From JAQVUB01 sp033809415 (GTDB taxonomy: Bacteria > Verrucomicrobiota > Lentisphaeria > Oligosphaerales > Oligosphaeraceae): 16,198 bases of DNA. Within the stretch, counting starts at the first letter, position 1; each line of letters opens with the position of its first letter. The stretch is taken from contig JAPXLT010000087.1 in the NCBI GenBank assembly GCA_033809415.1, forward strand, positions 1 to 16,198, read 5' to 3'. Of this stretch, positions 6,867 to 13,801 are shown piece after piece. The position numbers and the translations under genes are program-made. The notes below the pieces were generated by a model that was not told where the DNA came from, ran no database searches, and saw nothing but the letters and a program-made list of their open reading frames with translations.

Positions 6867-7568
6867 CTATCTGCTGCAGGCAAGTGGCTGTAGAGCTGTA
6901 AGGTCTTCCGGGAAGGTGATTTTAGGGTTGGGTTGTGGGTTTTCTACGAGTTGGACAGGGATTCCGGTCTCCTCGAGGAGTTGTGCGTCATCGGTGAAGT
7001 TTTTTTGGGAATTCTGGCAGTGCTGATAGGCTTTCAGCAAGAGTTCGCGTTGAAAGACCTGTGGTGTTTCGGTGGCCCAGAGGGCATTGCGGTCGAGTGT
7101 CTTGAGGACTTTGCCATCGGTTGTGGCCTGTTTGATGGTATCTGTCATGCGATGGGCGGCCACTCCGCTGCCGGTCTGCCGTGCGGAGTCCAGGCAGCGT
7201 TGCAGCAGGGCGGCGCTGCTCAGGGGGCGTGCGGCATCCTGAACGGCGACAAAGTGGCAGCTTTGCGGCAGGGCGTTTAAGCCTGCCAGTACGGAGGCCA
7301 TGCGGGTCTCTCCACCAGGGATGATGCGTACTTGCCCTGTCAGAAAGGGGAGGTGCTGATCGAGCAGCAGCAGAAATTTTTCGAGGCTGTTTGCCGGGGC
7401 GACAAGCAGGCAGGCATCCGGGGTGCCGCCGCCCAGAAAGTTTTTCAGGCAGTGGCAGAAGACCGGAAGTCCATCCAGCATTTGAAAGAGCTTGTTGCCT
7501 TCACCAAAACGGGAGGAGGAACCGCCCGCCGCGATGATCAGACCAAGTTGGTGAAACGAATGCAACAT
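6867..7568 (-). CDS. ispD: 2-C-methyl-D-erythritol 4-phosphate cytidylyltransferase
   Basis: 233 aa, the usual length. IspD transfers CMP from CTP to methylerythritol phosphate in the non-mevalonate isoprenoid pathway, in the cytoplasm. Visible motifs: the nucleotide-binding loop IIAAGGSSSRFGEGNK (residues 11-26, with R20 and K26; the usual Pro before the Lys is Asn here), VQDAARPLSS (family VHDAARP), ATETPQVFQRELL (family QTPQ.F) and FTDDAQLLEETG followed by PNPKITFPEDL at the C-terminus. The frame is open upstream to an ATG at 7664, but that would translate the palindromic repeat at 7569-7629, so the ATG at 7568 is chosen because it begins the family N-terminus. No ribosome site is visible: the ATG follows the GTTAAAAAA end of the repeat. 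ispF is not adjacent. Confidence 0.92.
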   Translation of the reverse strand: MLHSFHQLGLIIAAGGSSSRFGEGNKLFQMLDGLPVFCHCLKNFLGGGTPDACLLVAPANSLEKFLLLLDQHLPFLTGQVRIIPGGETRMASVLAGLNALPQSCHFVAVQDAARPLSSAALLQRCLDSARQTGSGVAAHRMTDTIKQATTDGKVLKTLDRNALWATETPQVFQRELLLKAYQHCQNSQKNFTDDAQLLEETGIPVQLVENPQPNPKITFPEDLTALQPLACSR

Positions 7569-7629
7569 TTTTTTAACAACGAAAACACACGAAAGGGCAC
7601 GAAAATTTTTCGTGCCTTTCGTGGTTAAA
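7569..7629. repeat. Dispersed intergenic repeat, copy C, palindromic
   Basis: Two copies meet head to head. The left arm reads TTTTTTAACAACG and then three units; the right arm is the reverse complement of TTAACCACG plus two units. The centre folds: 7588-7605 (CACGAAAGG, an extra G, CACGAAAA) pairs with 7607-7623. It fills most of the gap between the 3' end of the ykgJ-like gene and the start of ispD, both read leftwards, so the hairpin may end ykgJ transcripts and also forms the leader of ispD. Confidence 0.85.
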
Positions 7630-7641
7630 AAGTCCATCTCT

Positions 7642-8949
7642 TTACTGTAACCCCAGATCGGCAATCAGGGCAGGGAAACGTTCTCCAGTGAAGTAATTTT
7701 CACTGTGGCGGCTGAATTTGAATTTCAGCCGGGGTGATCGGCCATGGCAATGATCGACGGATGCGACCGCATATTCGACATCTGCGCTAGCAAGTTCCTT
7801 GCGCCCCTGGCTGGCAGCGGAGACCCTGGCGTGTGCAAGGGCGACCGGGTAGGTCAGCAGCAATGCTTTAAGCCCGCTGAAAAAAGGTTGCTGGTAGTAT
7901 GCGAAACCAAAAAACTGGAAGCATTCCAGCCGGATCGAGACGAAACGGCGCCAGGTTTCCCAAATTTCAGGGGAAGGGGGAGTTTTGTCGGGTTTGCGGA
8001 AGATTTTTGCTTCTCTCACCGGAAAGTTTGGGTGTTCCTGCCCGAAAGTGCGCCAATTGCCGCCCCCGAAGATGTTTTTGCAGATTTGCCAGGCTTTGTT
8101 GACACGTGCCTGTATTCCCGTATCGAGCATTTCCTCGTCGCGCAGGCAGTAGGCGTTGAGCAGCTGCCGGAACATCGCCCTCGAGAATGCGCTCAGGCCG
8201 GGACGCAACAGCTCGGCGGTGTCCTTCCTAGCTTTTTCGATCATGCTGGGGAGTACTTCCTCGAGTGTTTTGTGGTCATTCAGAAAAGTGGCGCCCAGCC
8301 TTTCTAGGCGCTGCACAAGCAGCATCAGCTCGACGACTAGACGACCGATTTCAGCGGCAGGATTTTGCAGCTGCTTCCGGAGGGAATCGCAGATCAGCTC
8401 GATGGATGGGCGGCACAGCCCTTGCAATTGCGTGGCAGTAAAGCCACCGCCGAAATGCAATTCGAGGGCGAGTCGTTCGATCTCCCGACGGTTTTCAGAG
8501 AGCAAGCTGCCGTGGTTGCGCAGGACAGCCGGGCAATCCATGCGTGCCAGCACGGATACTTCACCGGGCCAGGTGGACACATAGTTCAGCGGGTAGCCCC
8601 GGCAAGTGAGCGCCTTTTCCCCGAAGCCGAAACGCTTGTGCATGAGGCAGCGCCCATCATCGCCCTGGAAGATGCAGCGCCCATCCGGCTGGCGTTTGAA
8701 ATAGGGGAAGCCGGCAAACGTTTCATAAAACTTGCCGGTGTACGGTTTGTCGTCTCCCCAGGCAAGTTTTTCCAAGCGTTCGATTTCACCGGGTCTGAGC
8801 AGCACCCGGAAGCGCTGGCAGCAACGTCCGCAGCAGATGCAGGAGTAACGCTGCTGTGAAGCGATCTGTACCTTGTAGGGGAGTGGAGACAATGCAAGGC
8901 TTTTTTGACAAAGAAAAGATGGGTTTTGATCAGGCTGGCTTGATGACAT
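7642..8949 (-). CDS. YkgJ-family cysteine-cluster protein
   Basis: 435 aa. The N-terminal part has the metal-binding pattern of the YkgJ (zinc/iron-chelating) family: CICCGRCC with C37, C40, C43 and C44, then DGRCIFQGDDGRCLMHKRFG and, about 10 residues on, TCRGYPLN. The family pattern is CxxCGxCC, GxCxxH and CRxyP. Residues after about 110 are helical and not diagnostic. The family includes FliB-like proteins, but no methylation role can be claimed here. The ATG overlaps the last 20 bases of serS in another frame, so the two genes are read from one transcript and translation is probably coupled; no ribosome site is visible. Why it is paired with a tRNA synthetase is unknown. Confidence 0.8.
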   Translation of the reverse strand: MSSSQPDQNPSFLCQKSLALSPLPYKVQIASQQRYSCICCGRCCQRFRVLLRPGEIERLEKLAWGDDKPYTGKFYETFAGFPYFKRQPDGRCIFQGDDGRCLMHKRFGFGEKALTCRGYPLNYVSTWPGEVSVLARMDCPAVLRNHGSLLSENRREIERLALELHFGGGFTATQLQGLCRPSIELICDSLRKQLQNPAAEIGRLVVELMLLVQRLERLGATFLNDHKTLEEVLPSMIEKARKDTAELLRPGLSAFSRAMFRQLLNAYCLRDEEMLDTGIQARVNKAWQICKNIFGGGNWRTFGQEHPNFPVREAKIFRKPDKTPPSPEIWETWRRFVSIRLECFQFFGFAYYQQPFFSGLKALLLTYPVALAHARVSAASQGRKELASADVEYAVASVDHCHGRSPRLKFKFSRHSENYFTGERFPALIADLGLQ

Positions 8950-10174
8950 CGAAGCCAGTTAAGGGGCGCAGGACTTCGGGAACGACGACGCTGCCATCGG
9001 CTTGCTGGAAGTTTTCCAGGATGGCGCAGACAACGCGGTCAGTCAATCCAGTGGCGGAGATGGTATGGACAAAGCCCCTGTTGCCATCGTTGTCCTTGTA
9101 GCGGACATTCAGGCGGCGCGACTGGAATTCGGTCAAGTTGGTATTCGAGGTGACTTCCCGATAGCCTCCATAGCCCGGGTACCAGGCCTCGATGTCGTAC
9201 TTCTTGTAGCCAGGCGCCCCCATGTCGCCGACGCAGACATTGACAACCCGGTAGGGAATGCCCAGCTGCTGCAACAGATATTCCTCATTCTCCTGGCAGA
9301 CTTCATGGTATTTCGGAGAATCCTCCGGCAGGCAGAAGATGATCTGCTCGACTTTGTGGAACTGATGCACGCGGAAAATACCGCGGGATTCCTTGCCGTA
9401 GCTTCCTGCTTCCGTGCGAAAACAGGGCGTATAGGCGGTATAGCATCGCGGCAGGGTGGACGCCTCGAGGGTTTCATCAGCATGATAGCCGACCAGGGTC
9501 TGTTCGGAGGTGCCGATCAATGCCAGGTCTTCGTTGACCAGCGAATAGGTCTGATCCGCAAAGAAGGGCAGGTATCCCGTGCCAAAGAGAGTCTGGGACT
9601 TTGCCAGGCAGGGAGACATGAACAGGGTGAAACCGCGCTTGACCAGCTGTTGCTGTCCCCAGAAGAACATGGCCTGAGTCAACTGCGCACCAGCACCGCG
9701 CCAAAAATAAAAGCCGGACTGGGCGACTTTGGCGCCTCGAACGGTATCAATGATGCCGAGTTTATCGCCAAGCGCCTGATGATCAAGTGCCTCGAAGTCA
9801 AAGGCGGGCTTGTCACCAACATGGCGCACAACGGCATTGTCGGCGTCACTGGCGCCATCCGGCACTTCTGGGGACAGGAAATTGGGCAGCCAAGTCAGTT
9901 TTTCCTCGACCTGGGCTTTGACCTGCTCCATCAGCGTTTCTTTTTCCGCCAGGGTCACCTTCATTTGCTTGACCGTCTCCCGGGCATCGGGATTTTTCTG
10001 GCATTCCTTGCTCAGGCGGTTGCGTTCAGCACGCAGACTTTCCACTTCTTTCATCAAATCGAGATATTGCCGGTCGAGTGCAGCAAGTGCATCAATATCT
10101 ACAGTGCAGCCGCGACGGGCGGCATTCTGCTTGACAAGGTCGGGATTTTCACGGAGAATTTTAATGTCAATCAT
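8930..10174 (-). CDS. serS: Seryl-tRNA synthetase
   Basis: 414 aa, class II synthetase that charges tRNA-Ser with serine. Residues about 25-95 form the tRNA-binding antiparallel coiled coil (AERNRLSKE, VKQMKVTLAEKE). Catalytic core: IGTSEQTLVGYH (T222-E224), motif 2 CFRTEAGSYGKESRGIFRVHQFHKVEQ in pieces (residues 251-277), and motif 3 GLTDRVVCAILENFQQADGS. The start at 10174 (MIDIKIL, the family N-terminus) is preferred to the ATG at 10237; GAGG lies about 13 bases upstream, a long spacing. Oddities: the serine-site segment reads TSNTNLTEFQSRR where most bacterial enzymes have SSCSN..DFQARR, and motif 3 lacks the Gly before Arg (TDR for AVGR, one residue shorter). TSEQ is closer to the archaeal/eukaryotic form. 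It is first in a unit with the ykgJ-like gene. Confidence 0.93.
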   Translation of the reverse strand: MIDIKILRENPDLVKQNAARRGCTVDIDALAALDRQYLDLMKEVESLRAERNRLSKECQKNPDARETVKQMKVTLAEKETLMEQVKAQVEEKLTWLPNFLSPEVPDGASDADNAVVRHVGDKPAFDFEALDHQALGDKLGIIDTVRGAKVAQSGFYFWRGAGAQLTQAMFFWGQQQLVKRGFTLFMSPCLAKSQTLFGTGYLPFFADQTYSLVNEDLALIGTSEQTLVGYHADETLEASTLPRCYTAYTPCFRTEAGSYGKESRGIFRVHQFHKVEQIIFCLPEDSPKYHEVCQENEEYLLQQLGIPYRVVNVCVGDMGAPGYKKYDIEAWYPGYGGYREVTSNTNLTEFQSRRLNVRYKDNDGNRGFVHTISATGLTDRVVCAILENFQQADGSVVVPEVLRPLTGFDVIKPA

Positions 10175-10217
10175 GGTTTCTGGCTTTCCTCTTATGTTTT
10201 TGGAAATACTGCTTAAA

Positions 10218-10245
10218 AAGATAATAGCAAGAGTCATAAAGTCAA
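10218..10245 (-). promoter_or_regulatory. Candidate promoter for serS
   Basis: On the minus strand TTGACT (10245-10240) is followed after 16 bases by TATCTT (10223-10218); they match 5 of 6 and 4 of 6 consensus bases. The -10 ends 43 bases before the serS ATG. It lies in the divergent serS-argB region. Confidence 0.4.
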
Positions 10246-10268
10246 ACGGGGTTTTTTGATCAGGGGAA

Positions 10269-10299
10269 TTTTTTAACCACGAAAGGCACGAAAAAGCAC
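10269..10299 (+). repeat. Dispersed intergenic repeat, copy D
   Basis: TTTTTTAACCACG followed by AAAGGCACG and AAAAAGCAC, the same unit structure as copies B and C. It lies between the divergent serS and argB starts, upstream of the serS promoter candidate and about 80 bases before the argB ATG. The rest of the divergent region is AT-rich and I see no clear argB promoter in it. Confidence 0.75.
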
Positions 10300-10379
10300 T
10301 TGCACTCAGGCTAAAAGAAAATATCTTAATACGATGTCCTTTTTTAGTTTGAAAACACCGATAATTTACTTACAAGACT

Positions 10380-11267
10380 ATGATGGAAAAACTGATTGCC
10401 AAAGCTGATGTGCTTGTTGAAGCGCTGCCTTATATTCAGAAGTTTCGGGATAAAATCATTTTGGTGAAGTTTGGCGGCAGTGCCATGGAGGAACCTGAAA
10501 CTGTGCATGGCGCCCTGCGCGATATCGCCTTTCTGGCGGCAGCGGGCCTGAAGCCAATTCTGGTGCATGGCGGCGGCAAAGCCATCACCGCCGAATTGAA
10601 GAAGCAGAATATCGAGGCGGTTTTCATCAATGGCTTGCGTTACACCTGTGCCGAGACCATCAAAGTCGTCGACCGTGTGCTGCATAATCCGATCAATGCC
10701 GGCCTGGTACAGTTCCTTCAAGACAACTGCGGTGCCGAGGCGGTCGCAGTTTCCGGGAAGAATGTCTTGCGCTGCGAACGCATCACTACCCGTGACAGGG
10801 AAACCGGCGAAGAACGCGATCTTGGTTTTGTCGGCGCGGTCGTCAATGTCGATACTGAACAGATCAATTGGATTCTCAACCGTCGGCAAATCCCGGTCAT
10901 CACCCCGTTGGCCTGCGACATGAACGGGCAGGTCTTCAATATTAACGCCGATATGGCAGCCTGCGTCATCGCAGCACAAATGAAGACCACCAAACTCGTA
11001 TTCCTCAGCGATGTGCCCGGAGTCCTGCGCAACCCCGAAGACCCCAAAAGCCTCATCTCGACCATCTACTGCGATCAAATCCCGCAACTGGCTCAGGACG
11101 GCGTCATCTCCGGCGGCATGCTGCCCAAACTCGAGAGCGCTGCACAAGCCATTGCTCGAGGAGTCGGCAAAGTCCATCTGATCGACGGACGTCTCCGTCA
11201 CGCCATGCTGCTGGAAATCTTCACCGACCATGGCATCGGAACACAAATTCTTGAAAAAGAATCCTGA
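10380..11267 (+). CDS. argB: Acetylglutamate kinase
   Basis: 295 aa, usual length. ArgB phosphorylates N-acetylglutamate with ATP, the second step of arginine synthesis and often its control point. Motifs: ILVKFGGSAM (K30, phosphate binding), ILVHGGGKAI (substrate loop), FINGLRYT, NADMAACVIAAQMKTTKL with LVFLSDVPGVL (nucleotide side), GVISGGMLPKLESA and the C-terminal VHLIDGRLRHAMLLEIFTD plus GIGTQIL. There are two ATG codons in a row (10380 and 10383) and no clear ribosome site. The N-terminal 25 residues before the first strand include a helix (LVEALPYIQKF) typical of the arginine-sensitive hexameric form, which hints at feedback inhibition. argF follows after 73 bases. Confidence 0.95.
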   Translation: MMEKLIAKADVLVEALPYIQKFRDKIILVKFGGSAMEEPETVHGALRDIAFLAAAGLKPILVHGGGKAITAELKKQNIEAVFINGLRYTCAETIKVVDRVLHNPINAGLVQFLQDNCGAEAVAVSGKNVLRCERITTRDRETGEERDLGFVGAVVNVDTEQINWILNRRQIPVITPLACDMNGQVFNINADMAACVIAAQMKTTKLVFLSDVPGVLRNPEDPKSLISTIYCDQIPQLAQDGVISGGMLPKLESAAQAIARGVGKVHLIDGRLRHAMLLEIFTDHGIGTQILEKES

Positions 11268-11340
11268 TTAACTCCTTGCCAGTTTTTTTTGCATTATATT
11301 ATTTGGTTGACCGAATGACCCTACTTTTTGAAAGATACAT

Positions 11341-12339
11341 ATGAATATTTCCGAACTTCAATTAACCGGTAAAAGCCTGTTGAAGCTGGCTGATCTTAGC
11401 GATGAGCAGATGCTGGGGCTGGTGGATTTGGCCATTGCTTTCAAAGCCCGCAAGAAAGCTGGAGAACACTTGCGGAACCCCCTGCTCGAGGGGCGCAATA
11501 TCTGCTTGCTCTTTCAGAAATCCTCGACTCGGACGCGTTGCGCGACGGTAGTGGCTGTCCGTGATGAAGGTGGCAGTGCCGAATATCTGGGGCAAAGCGA
11601 TATCCATTTTGGGAGAAAAGAATCGGTTGCAGACAGCGCCCGGGTTCTCGGACGCATGTTCGAGGGTATTCTCTTTCGCGGTTTCAGCCAGAGCATCGTC
11701 GAGGACCTCGCACGCTATTCCGGCGTGCCGGTCTGGAATGGGCTCACCGATGTATGGCACCCAACGCAGATTCTGGCCGACTTGCAAACCAGCAAGGAGT
11801 ATTTCGGATATCTGAAGGGGCTTACACTTGCATTCGTTGGCGACGGACGCAACAATGTCTGCAATTCCCTGATGGTGGGTTGCGCAAAGGCCGGCATCAA
11901 TATGAGGAATGTCTGTCCCCCAGAACTTGCCCCCGATCCCGCCATCCTGGACATCGCCCGAGCTGCCGCCAAGCGCAACCAGTGCACAGTGACCGTGTGC
12001 CATGATCCCATCGAGGGAGTCAAAGGCGCCAATGTCCTTTATACCGATGTCTGGGCCTCGATGGGTGAAGAGGCGCTGTTCCAGCAACGCCGTGCACTGC
12101 TCAGCCCTTATCAGATCAACATGGAACTGGTGCGCAAAACCGGGAACCTCGAATCCGGCAAGGTCATTTTCCTGCACTGCCTCCCGGCTTTGCATGACCA
12201 CAATACGGATATGACTAAAGAATGCGGTGCCCTCGAAGTCAGCGATGAGGTCTTCGAGGCACCGTTCTCGAAGGTCTTTGACGAGGCTGAGAACCGAATG
12301 CATACGATCAAGGCGATGATTACCGCCTCCCTTGTTTAG
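11341..12339 (+). CDS. argF: Ornithine carbamoyltransferase
   Basis: 332 aa, close to the 334 of the E. coli type. It joins carbamoyl phosphate and ornithine to make citrulline. Motifs: LFQKSSTRTRCAT (carbamoyl-phosphate loop, R64 and R66), LGRMFEGILFRG, VWNGLTDVWHPTQILADL (HPTQ), FVGDGRNNVCNSLM, DVWASMGEE, the catalytic FLHCLPALHDHNT with C280, and ENRMHTIKAM at the end. An anabolic role is inferred from argB upstream; no arcA or arcC is present. A weak ribosome site (GAAAG) precedes the ATG. A strong terminator begins 10 bases after the stop, so argB and argF may share a transcript that ends there. Confidence 0.94.
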   Translation: MNISELQLTGKSLLKLADLSDEQMLGLVDLAIAFKARKKAGEHLRNPLLEGRNICLLFQKSSTRTRCATVVAVRDEGGSAEYLGQSDIHFGRKESVADSARVLGRMFEGILFRGFSQSIVEDLARYSGVPVWNGLTDVWHPTQILADLQTSKEYFGYLKGLTLAFVGDGRNNVCNSLMVGCAKAGINMRNVCPPELAPDPAILDIARAAAKRNQCTVTVCHDPIEGVKGANVLYTDVWASMGEEALFQQRRALLSPYQINMELVRKTGNLESGKVIFLHCLPALHDHNTDMTKECGALEVSDEVFEAPFSKVFDEAENRMHTIKAMITASLV

Positions 12340-12348
12340 TTGTCTTAT

Positions 12349-12375
12349 CCCTGCCCCTCGGCAGGGTTTTTTTTT
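12349..12375 (+). terminator. Strong intrinsic terminator after argF
   Basis: CCCTGCC (12349-12355), loop CCTC, GGCAGGG (12360-12366), then nine T (12367-12375). It separates argF from pyrB. Confidence 0.93.
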
Positions 12376-12376
12376 G

Positions 12377-12408
12377 CCGTTATTTCGTAGTTTTGTTGTT
12401 AAAAAAGT
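12377..12408 (-). repeat. Degenerate copy G of the dispersed intergenic repeat
   Basis: The stretch ends in GTTGTTAAAAAA, identical to the end of copy F (15515-15526), and has TTTCGTAGTTTT where F has TTTCGTGTTTTTT. It joins the T run of the argF terminator to the pyrB ribosome site. It lacks clear 10-nt units, so it is at best a decayed copy. Confidence 0.4.
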
Positions 12409-12428
12409 TTAAGAAACAGGAGAAAGCA

Positions 12429-13520
12429 ATGCTAAAAAGCAAACGCCTTTACGACATCAGCTGGGAAGATTTTCAAAAGCTCAGTTTGACAGAGAAGGCG
12501 CCCTATTTTTTGCAAAACAACGGGCGCCCTTTTCATGTTTTGATTGCACAGCAGTTTGAGAGGGAGTCGCTCGATGCCCTCTGTGATCTGGCCACTCGTA
12601 TCCGGCGCATTGCCAAAAGTAAGTCCGGCATGGATTTTCTCTCCGATTTGCTCAAGCATAAACGCGCCATGCTGGATTTCACTCAGCCCAGCAGCCGTAC
12701 CTTCCTGTCTTTCTGTGCCGCCTGTGAGATTCTCGGCATCCGCCTGGCTGAGGTACGCAATCCCTCGACTTCCAGTGAGATGAAGGGGGAATCCCGCGAA
12801 GACACCGTGCGCACCTTCAGTTCCTACGTTGATATGGTCATCATGCGGTCTCCGGAACAGGGCTTGGCCGAGAGAATGGCTTGGTTGCTTTCCAACACGG
12901 AACGCCCGGTGCCCATTATCAATGCCGGCTCGGGGAAAGACCAGCACCCCACCCAGGCACTGCTGGATATCTATACCCTGCAACGAAGCTTCGAGCGCAT
13001 TGGCGGCATAGAAGGAAAACATATCGTGTTCTGCGGGGACCTGGCCCGCGGAAGAACTGTCCGTTCGTTGGCCAAACTGTTGACCTGGTACCCCAAAGTC
13101 TTCCTCACCTTTGCTGCCCCGGACGTACTCCAGATCGGTAGCGATATCCTGGCTCAGCTCGATGCCGCAGGCGTGCCCTATGCCGTGACCAATGGTTTCA
13201 AAGCCACCATCCCACAGGCGGATGCCATCTACATGACAAGAATTCAGGATGAATGGGATTCCGGCACGGATAAAACCCCGAAGTTCAACCTGGCAGATTA
13301 TTCGTTCACCGGGGCGGACCTCGAGAAGCTTTCCCCGCGTGCGGTTATCATGCATCCGCTGCCCCGGCGCACGGAGATTGATACGGCCTGTGACAATGAT
13401 CCCAGAGCGGTGTATTGGCGCCAGATGCGTAATGGCATGTGGATCCGCTGCGCACTGATTGCAACCATCTTTGTCCGCGACCAGGAAATCACTCACTACT
13501 ATATGACGAATATCAAATAA
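12429..13520 (+). CDS. pyrB: Aspartate carbamoyltransferase, catalytic subunit
   Basis: 363 aa, longer than the usual ~310 because of an N-terminal extension of about 40 residues. It catalyses the carbamoyl phosphate plus aspartate step of pyrimidine synthesis. The start at 12429 has AGGAG at 12418-12422, 6 bases upstream; the ATG at 12393 has none. Motifs: DFTQPSSRTFLSF (S88-S89-R90-T91-F92), SSEMKGESREDT (mobile-loop Ser and Lys), AGSGKDQHPTQALLDIYT, FCGDLARGRTVRSL, MTRIQDEW and MHPLPRRTEID, then NGMWIRCALI. The segment normally STRTR reads SSRTF, so the second Arg is Phe; all other visible active-site positions are kept. No pyrI or pyrC is adjacent. A related transcarbamylase with another amine acceptor is possible but less likely, given HPLPRRTEID. 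Confidence 0.88.
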   Translation: MLKSKRLYDISWEDFQKLSLTEKAPYFLQNNGRPFHVLIAQQFERESLDALCDLATRIRRIAKSKSGMDFLSDLLKHKRAMLDFTQPSSRTFLSFCAACEILGIRLAEVRNPSTSSEMKGESREDTVRTFSSYVDMVIMRSPEQGLAERMAWLLSNTERPVPIINAGSGKDQHPTQALLDIYTLQRSFERIGGIEGKHIVFCGDLARGRTVRSLAKLLTWYPKVFLTFAAPDVLQIGSDILAQLDAAGVPYAVTNGFKATIPQADAIYMTRIQDEWDSGTDKTPKFNLADYSFTGADLEKLSPRAVIMHPLPRRTEIDTACDNDPRAVYWRQMRNGMWIRCALIATIFVRDQEITHYYMTNIK

Positions 13521-13708
13521 GTTTTCGTCCACGGAAAGCACGGAAAGGCGCGGAAAATTTTTATAGGGTTGCTGCTTTGACGGAAGGGATTGCTCTGGCG
13601 AAGTTCTTGTGTGCCGAGGTCGGCTTTACGCAATTGCGTCGGAGGCGATATGGAGTGTCGGCATAGGTATCGCGGTTCGCTTTAATGTCAAAAGCACGGC
13701 AAGATACT
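13521..13708 (+). repeat. Dispersed intergenic repeat, copy E, with long 3' extension
   Basis: The spacer starts one base after pyrB with CGTCCACGGAAAGCACGG, a variant with GG in each unit, then AAAATTTTT and TTGCTGCTTTGACGG (13569-13583) shared with copy B. The following bases to 13708 hold no convincing gene: the minus-strand reading frame over them runs straight into the repeat at 13709 and is rejected. I infer the extension is part of a larger, decayed repeat. Confidence 0.6.
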
Positions 13709-13797
13709 AGCCCTGAAGGGGCGTGATATACCAGCCCAGGGCAACGCCCTGGGTTGGGGATCAACGCATCAACAAAGCCCTGAAGGGGCGCGACATA
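13709..13797. repeat. Paired 22-mer repeat around a 12-bp hairpin
   Basis: AGCCCTGAAGGGGCG-type 22-mers occur at 13709-13730 and 13776-13797 in the same direction and differ at two positions (TGATATA versus CGACATA). Between them, 13731-13757 form a 12-bp stem (CCAGCCCAGGGC with GCCCTGGGTTGG, one G-U pair) with an AAC loop. It ends 4 bases from the 3' end of the folM-like gene and could act as its transcript end or a stability element. From memory, similar repeats occur between genes in related bacteria. Confidence 0.85.
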
Positions 13798-13801
13798 ATT
13801 C

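Noticed and set aside
9002..10216. 404-codon open frame on the plus strand opposite serS
   Set aside because: serS is certain from class II motifs on the other strand. The plus frame has no motif and mirrors the serS codon pattern.
11362..12303. Long minus-strand frames opposite argB, argF and pyrB (10344-11246, 11362-12303, 12432-13541)
   Set aside because: All three are antisense to well-supported enzymes and have compositions typical of shadow frames.
13709..13797. CRISPR array
   Set aside because: Only two repeat copies, with a hairpin-forming sequence of 45 bases between them and no cas gene in the window.
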